Part shown: piece by piece, positions 6,071 to 6,982 of the stretch
Layout of the letters: the number at the start of each line of letters is the position of its first letter
Numbering within the stretch: position 1 is the stretch's first letter
Assembly: GCA_947475475.1 (NCBI GenBank)
Contig: CANJOG010000102.1
Span: forward strand, 1-6,982
Length of the DNA: 6,982 nt
Direction: 5' to 3'
Source: Acetobacteraceae bacterium
Lineage (GTDB): Bacteria > Pseudomonadota > Alphaproteobacteria > Acetobacterales > Acetobacteraceae
Translations under genes and position numbers: made by a program
Notes under the pieces: model-generated
Databases searched by the model: none
Seen by the model: the letters and a program-made list of their open reading frames with translations, nothing else
Told to the model about the DNA's origin: nothing

Positions 6071-6095
6071 GCGCATTATGCGCATCAACGCGTTG
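6071..6095. repeat. Two short palindromes in the rlmB/tRNA-Tyr divergent region
   Basis: GCGCA-TTA-TGCGC (6071-6083) and the perfect 10-bp CAACGCGTTG (6086-6095) lie side by side. The second overlaps the first three bases of the -35 element of the tRNA promoter. They could bind a regulator or be chance in GC-rich DNA. Confidence 0.35.
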
Positions 6096-6121
6096 ACAAG
6101 CATGCCCGTTCGGGATTAGTG
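6093..6121 (+). promoter_or_regulatory. Promoter-like sequence for tRNA-Tyr
   Basis: A perfect -35 TTGACA (6093-6098) is followed after 16-17 bases by ATTAGT/TTAGTG (6115-6121), a poor -10. This predicts a start near 6127, about 30 bases before the mature tRNA. The GC-rich leader contains a TCGCG/CGCGA hairpin (6131-6148). The location and perfect -35 support it; the weak -10 limits confidence. Confidence 0.5.
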
Positions 6122-6158
6122 CGCCCGCTCTCGCGGCACATGTCGCGACCAGCCCTGT

Positions 6159-6244
6159 GGAGGGGTGCCCGAGTGGCTAAAGGGGACGGACTGTAAATCC
6201 GTTGGCTTGCGCCTACGTTGGTTCGAATCCAACCCCCTCCACCA
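6159..6244 (+). tRNA. tRNA-Tyr (anticodon GUA)
   Basis: A complete class II tRNA of 86 bases including the encoded CCA. The acceptor stem GGAGGGG (6159-6165) pairs with CCCCTCC (6234-6240), with discriminator A6241 and CCA at 6242-6244. The anticodon arm is ACGGA-CTGTAAA-TCCGT with GTA at 6193-6195. A long variable arm follows (from about 6203 to 6215), as expected for bacterial tRNA-Tyr. The T arm is GTTGG-TTCGAAT-CCAAC. It reads UAC/UAU codons. It is divergent from rlmB. Confidence 0.97.
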
Positions 6245-6828
6245 TGCATGGCTGTTTTCTGCGAATTTATTACGCGGAATGGCTCAGTCCCCTCTTCTGT
6301 CCCCTCTATGTCTTCACGCTTGGCGCGAACAGGTTTGAACTGTTCCGCTAAACTGTGTTGGCGGCAAACTCTCCCGAATACAGGACGCCGGAATAGCTTG
6401 GCCGGCAGACTGGCGCCGCCGTTGCCAACACACCGAATCCCTCGCCACGGAAGCACCGCGCCGCACCTCGAGCACAAGAGTAAGCACCGCATCAGCCCAG
6501 CAGCCCAATGCGCGTCGCCGGAAAAGTCGGGTTATTGGAGGTTCGGGCGGTGCGTTCCGGTTGGCGCGCTCGTGCAAGCCCTATTAATGATCGCCGTAGG
6601 CCGGTGGCGGATCGGTGCGGCTGGGCATCACGGCCACAGCGGCACACCAAGCAGCGCGCGCTTTCGATCCCGGCCCAGAGCCCACCTGCCCATGATTTGA
6701 CCCCCCGGCCCCCTTCTCGCCAGAAACGCGTGGGACTCCTGCCCATGCCCCGCTTCCGACGGCCGGTGTGAACTGGGGGAATTACGTTCGCTCTCTGGTT
6801 TGGATGGCACCGTCCAAGATAGCGAACG
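6245..6828. other. Region without convincing genes after tRNA-Tyr
   Basis: About 580 bp with no ORF of credible composition on either strand. Open frames exist but are Arg/Pro/Ser-rich, of the kind GC-rich noncoding DNA gives, and have no recognisable motif or good ribosome binding site. A 10-bp palindrome CCATGCATGG (6242-6251) overlaps the tRNA CCA end and is followed by CTGTTTT, a weak possible terminator. I see no copy of the tRNA 3' end that would mark an attachment site. With the transposase remnant on the right, the stretch is most likely decayed accessory DNA. Confidence 0.5.
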
Positions 6829-6829
6829 T
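6784..6829. repeat. Interrupted inverted repeat at the end of the transposase remnant
   Basis: ACGTTCGCT (6784-6792) and AGCGAACGT (6821-6829) are perfect 9-bp inverted repeats. Inside them, TTGGA (6800-6804) pairs with TCCAA (6813-6817) around an 8-base loop. The transposase remnant's stop codon begins at the last base of the right arm. This may be an element end, a deletion scar or a terminator. Confidence 0.55.
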
Positions 6830-6982
6830 CAGGGTGGGGCGACGCTGGTGTCCAACGGCGCGATCCGCCCCGGGCGCGTCTTGTCCCGCAACAGGCCATC
6901 GACGCCCTCGGCCATGAACCTCTCTTGCCAACGCCATACAGCGGTTTTGGCGACGCCTGCCTGTCGCATAATCTCGACAGTC
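6829..6982 (-). pseudogene. IS630-family transposase fragment, helix-turn-helix part
   Basis: The minus strand encodes 50 residues up to a TGA (6831-6829), entering from beyond the right edge. The segment IMRQAGVAKTAVWRWQERFM followed by AEGVDGLLRDKTRPGRIAPL is typical of the N-terminal helix-turn-helix region of IS630/Tc1-like transposases (for example the W-R-W-Q-E-R-F and LLRDKTRP blocks). After DTSVA the similarity stops and the frame ends within three codons. The DDE catalytic domain of roughly 250 residues that should follow, to the left, is absent from the next 580 bp. So this is a truncated, inactive copy or an internal-deletion derivative. Its own start codon is outside the window. 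Confidence 0.8.

Noticed and set aside
6085..6492. A 135-codon minus-strand frame whose part opposite the tRNA reads GGGGWIRTNVGASQRIYSPS
   Set aside because: This is the well-known spurious translation of the antisense strand of a long-variable-arm tRNA gene; the rest has no protein-like features.
6492..6899. A 135-codon minus-strand frame beginning MACCGTRRARGG
   Set aside because: It overlaps the transposase remnant in another frame, has high Arg/Pro/Ser content and no motif, so it is probably noncoding.

Overview
The window looks like chromosomal DNA of a high-GC alphaproteobacterium. The evidence is strong G/C third-position bias, housekeeping genes with alphaproteobacterial-looking sequences (GshB, a SirB1-type transglutaminase-like protein, HtrA/DegP, RlmB), and a trace of an IS630-type transposase. 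Rhodospirillales/Acetobacteraceae is a guess from general resemblance, not something the sequence proves.

Layout, left to right. (1) A minus-strand pair, a SirB1-like protein (391-1218) followed after 37 bp by glutathione synthetase gshB (353 down to the window edge, so only its N-terminus is here), probably forms an operon. (2) A 316-bp divergent intergenic region (1219-1534) holds a 15-bp tandem repeat and a 40-bp nested palindrome. (3) A complete plus-strand periplasmic serine protease of the HtrA/DegP/MucD type (1535-3061) is followed by a strong GC-rich hairpin (3150-3181) at the convergent junction. (4) A minus-strand run contains rlmB (6005-4356), a 72-codon unknown ORF (4212-3994) and a short-chain dehydrogenase/reductase (3941-3198). 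(5) A plus-strand tRNA-Tyr(GUA) gene (6159-6244) with encoded CCA has its own promoter-like sequence, divergent from rlmB. (6) A stretch of about 580 bp without a convincing gene ends in a broken minus-strand IS630-family transposase fragment that runs off the right edge.

The genes are mostly core: thiol synthesis, envelope protein quality control, 23S rRNA modification and a tRNA. They do not form one dedicated pathway. The most unusual feature is RlmB. Its ordinary SpoU methyltransferase core is preceded by about 315 residues of Arg/Asp/Gly/Pro-rich low-complexity sequence, built largely from pentapeptide repeats of the form R-P-x-x-x. Some of these are nearly identical 15-bp DNA repeats, which suggests recent in-frame expansion. 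I see no CRISPR array, prophage module, defence system or other clearly new multi-gene system. The right-hand region beside the tRNA looks like eroded mobile-element territory.
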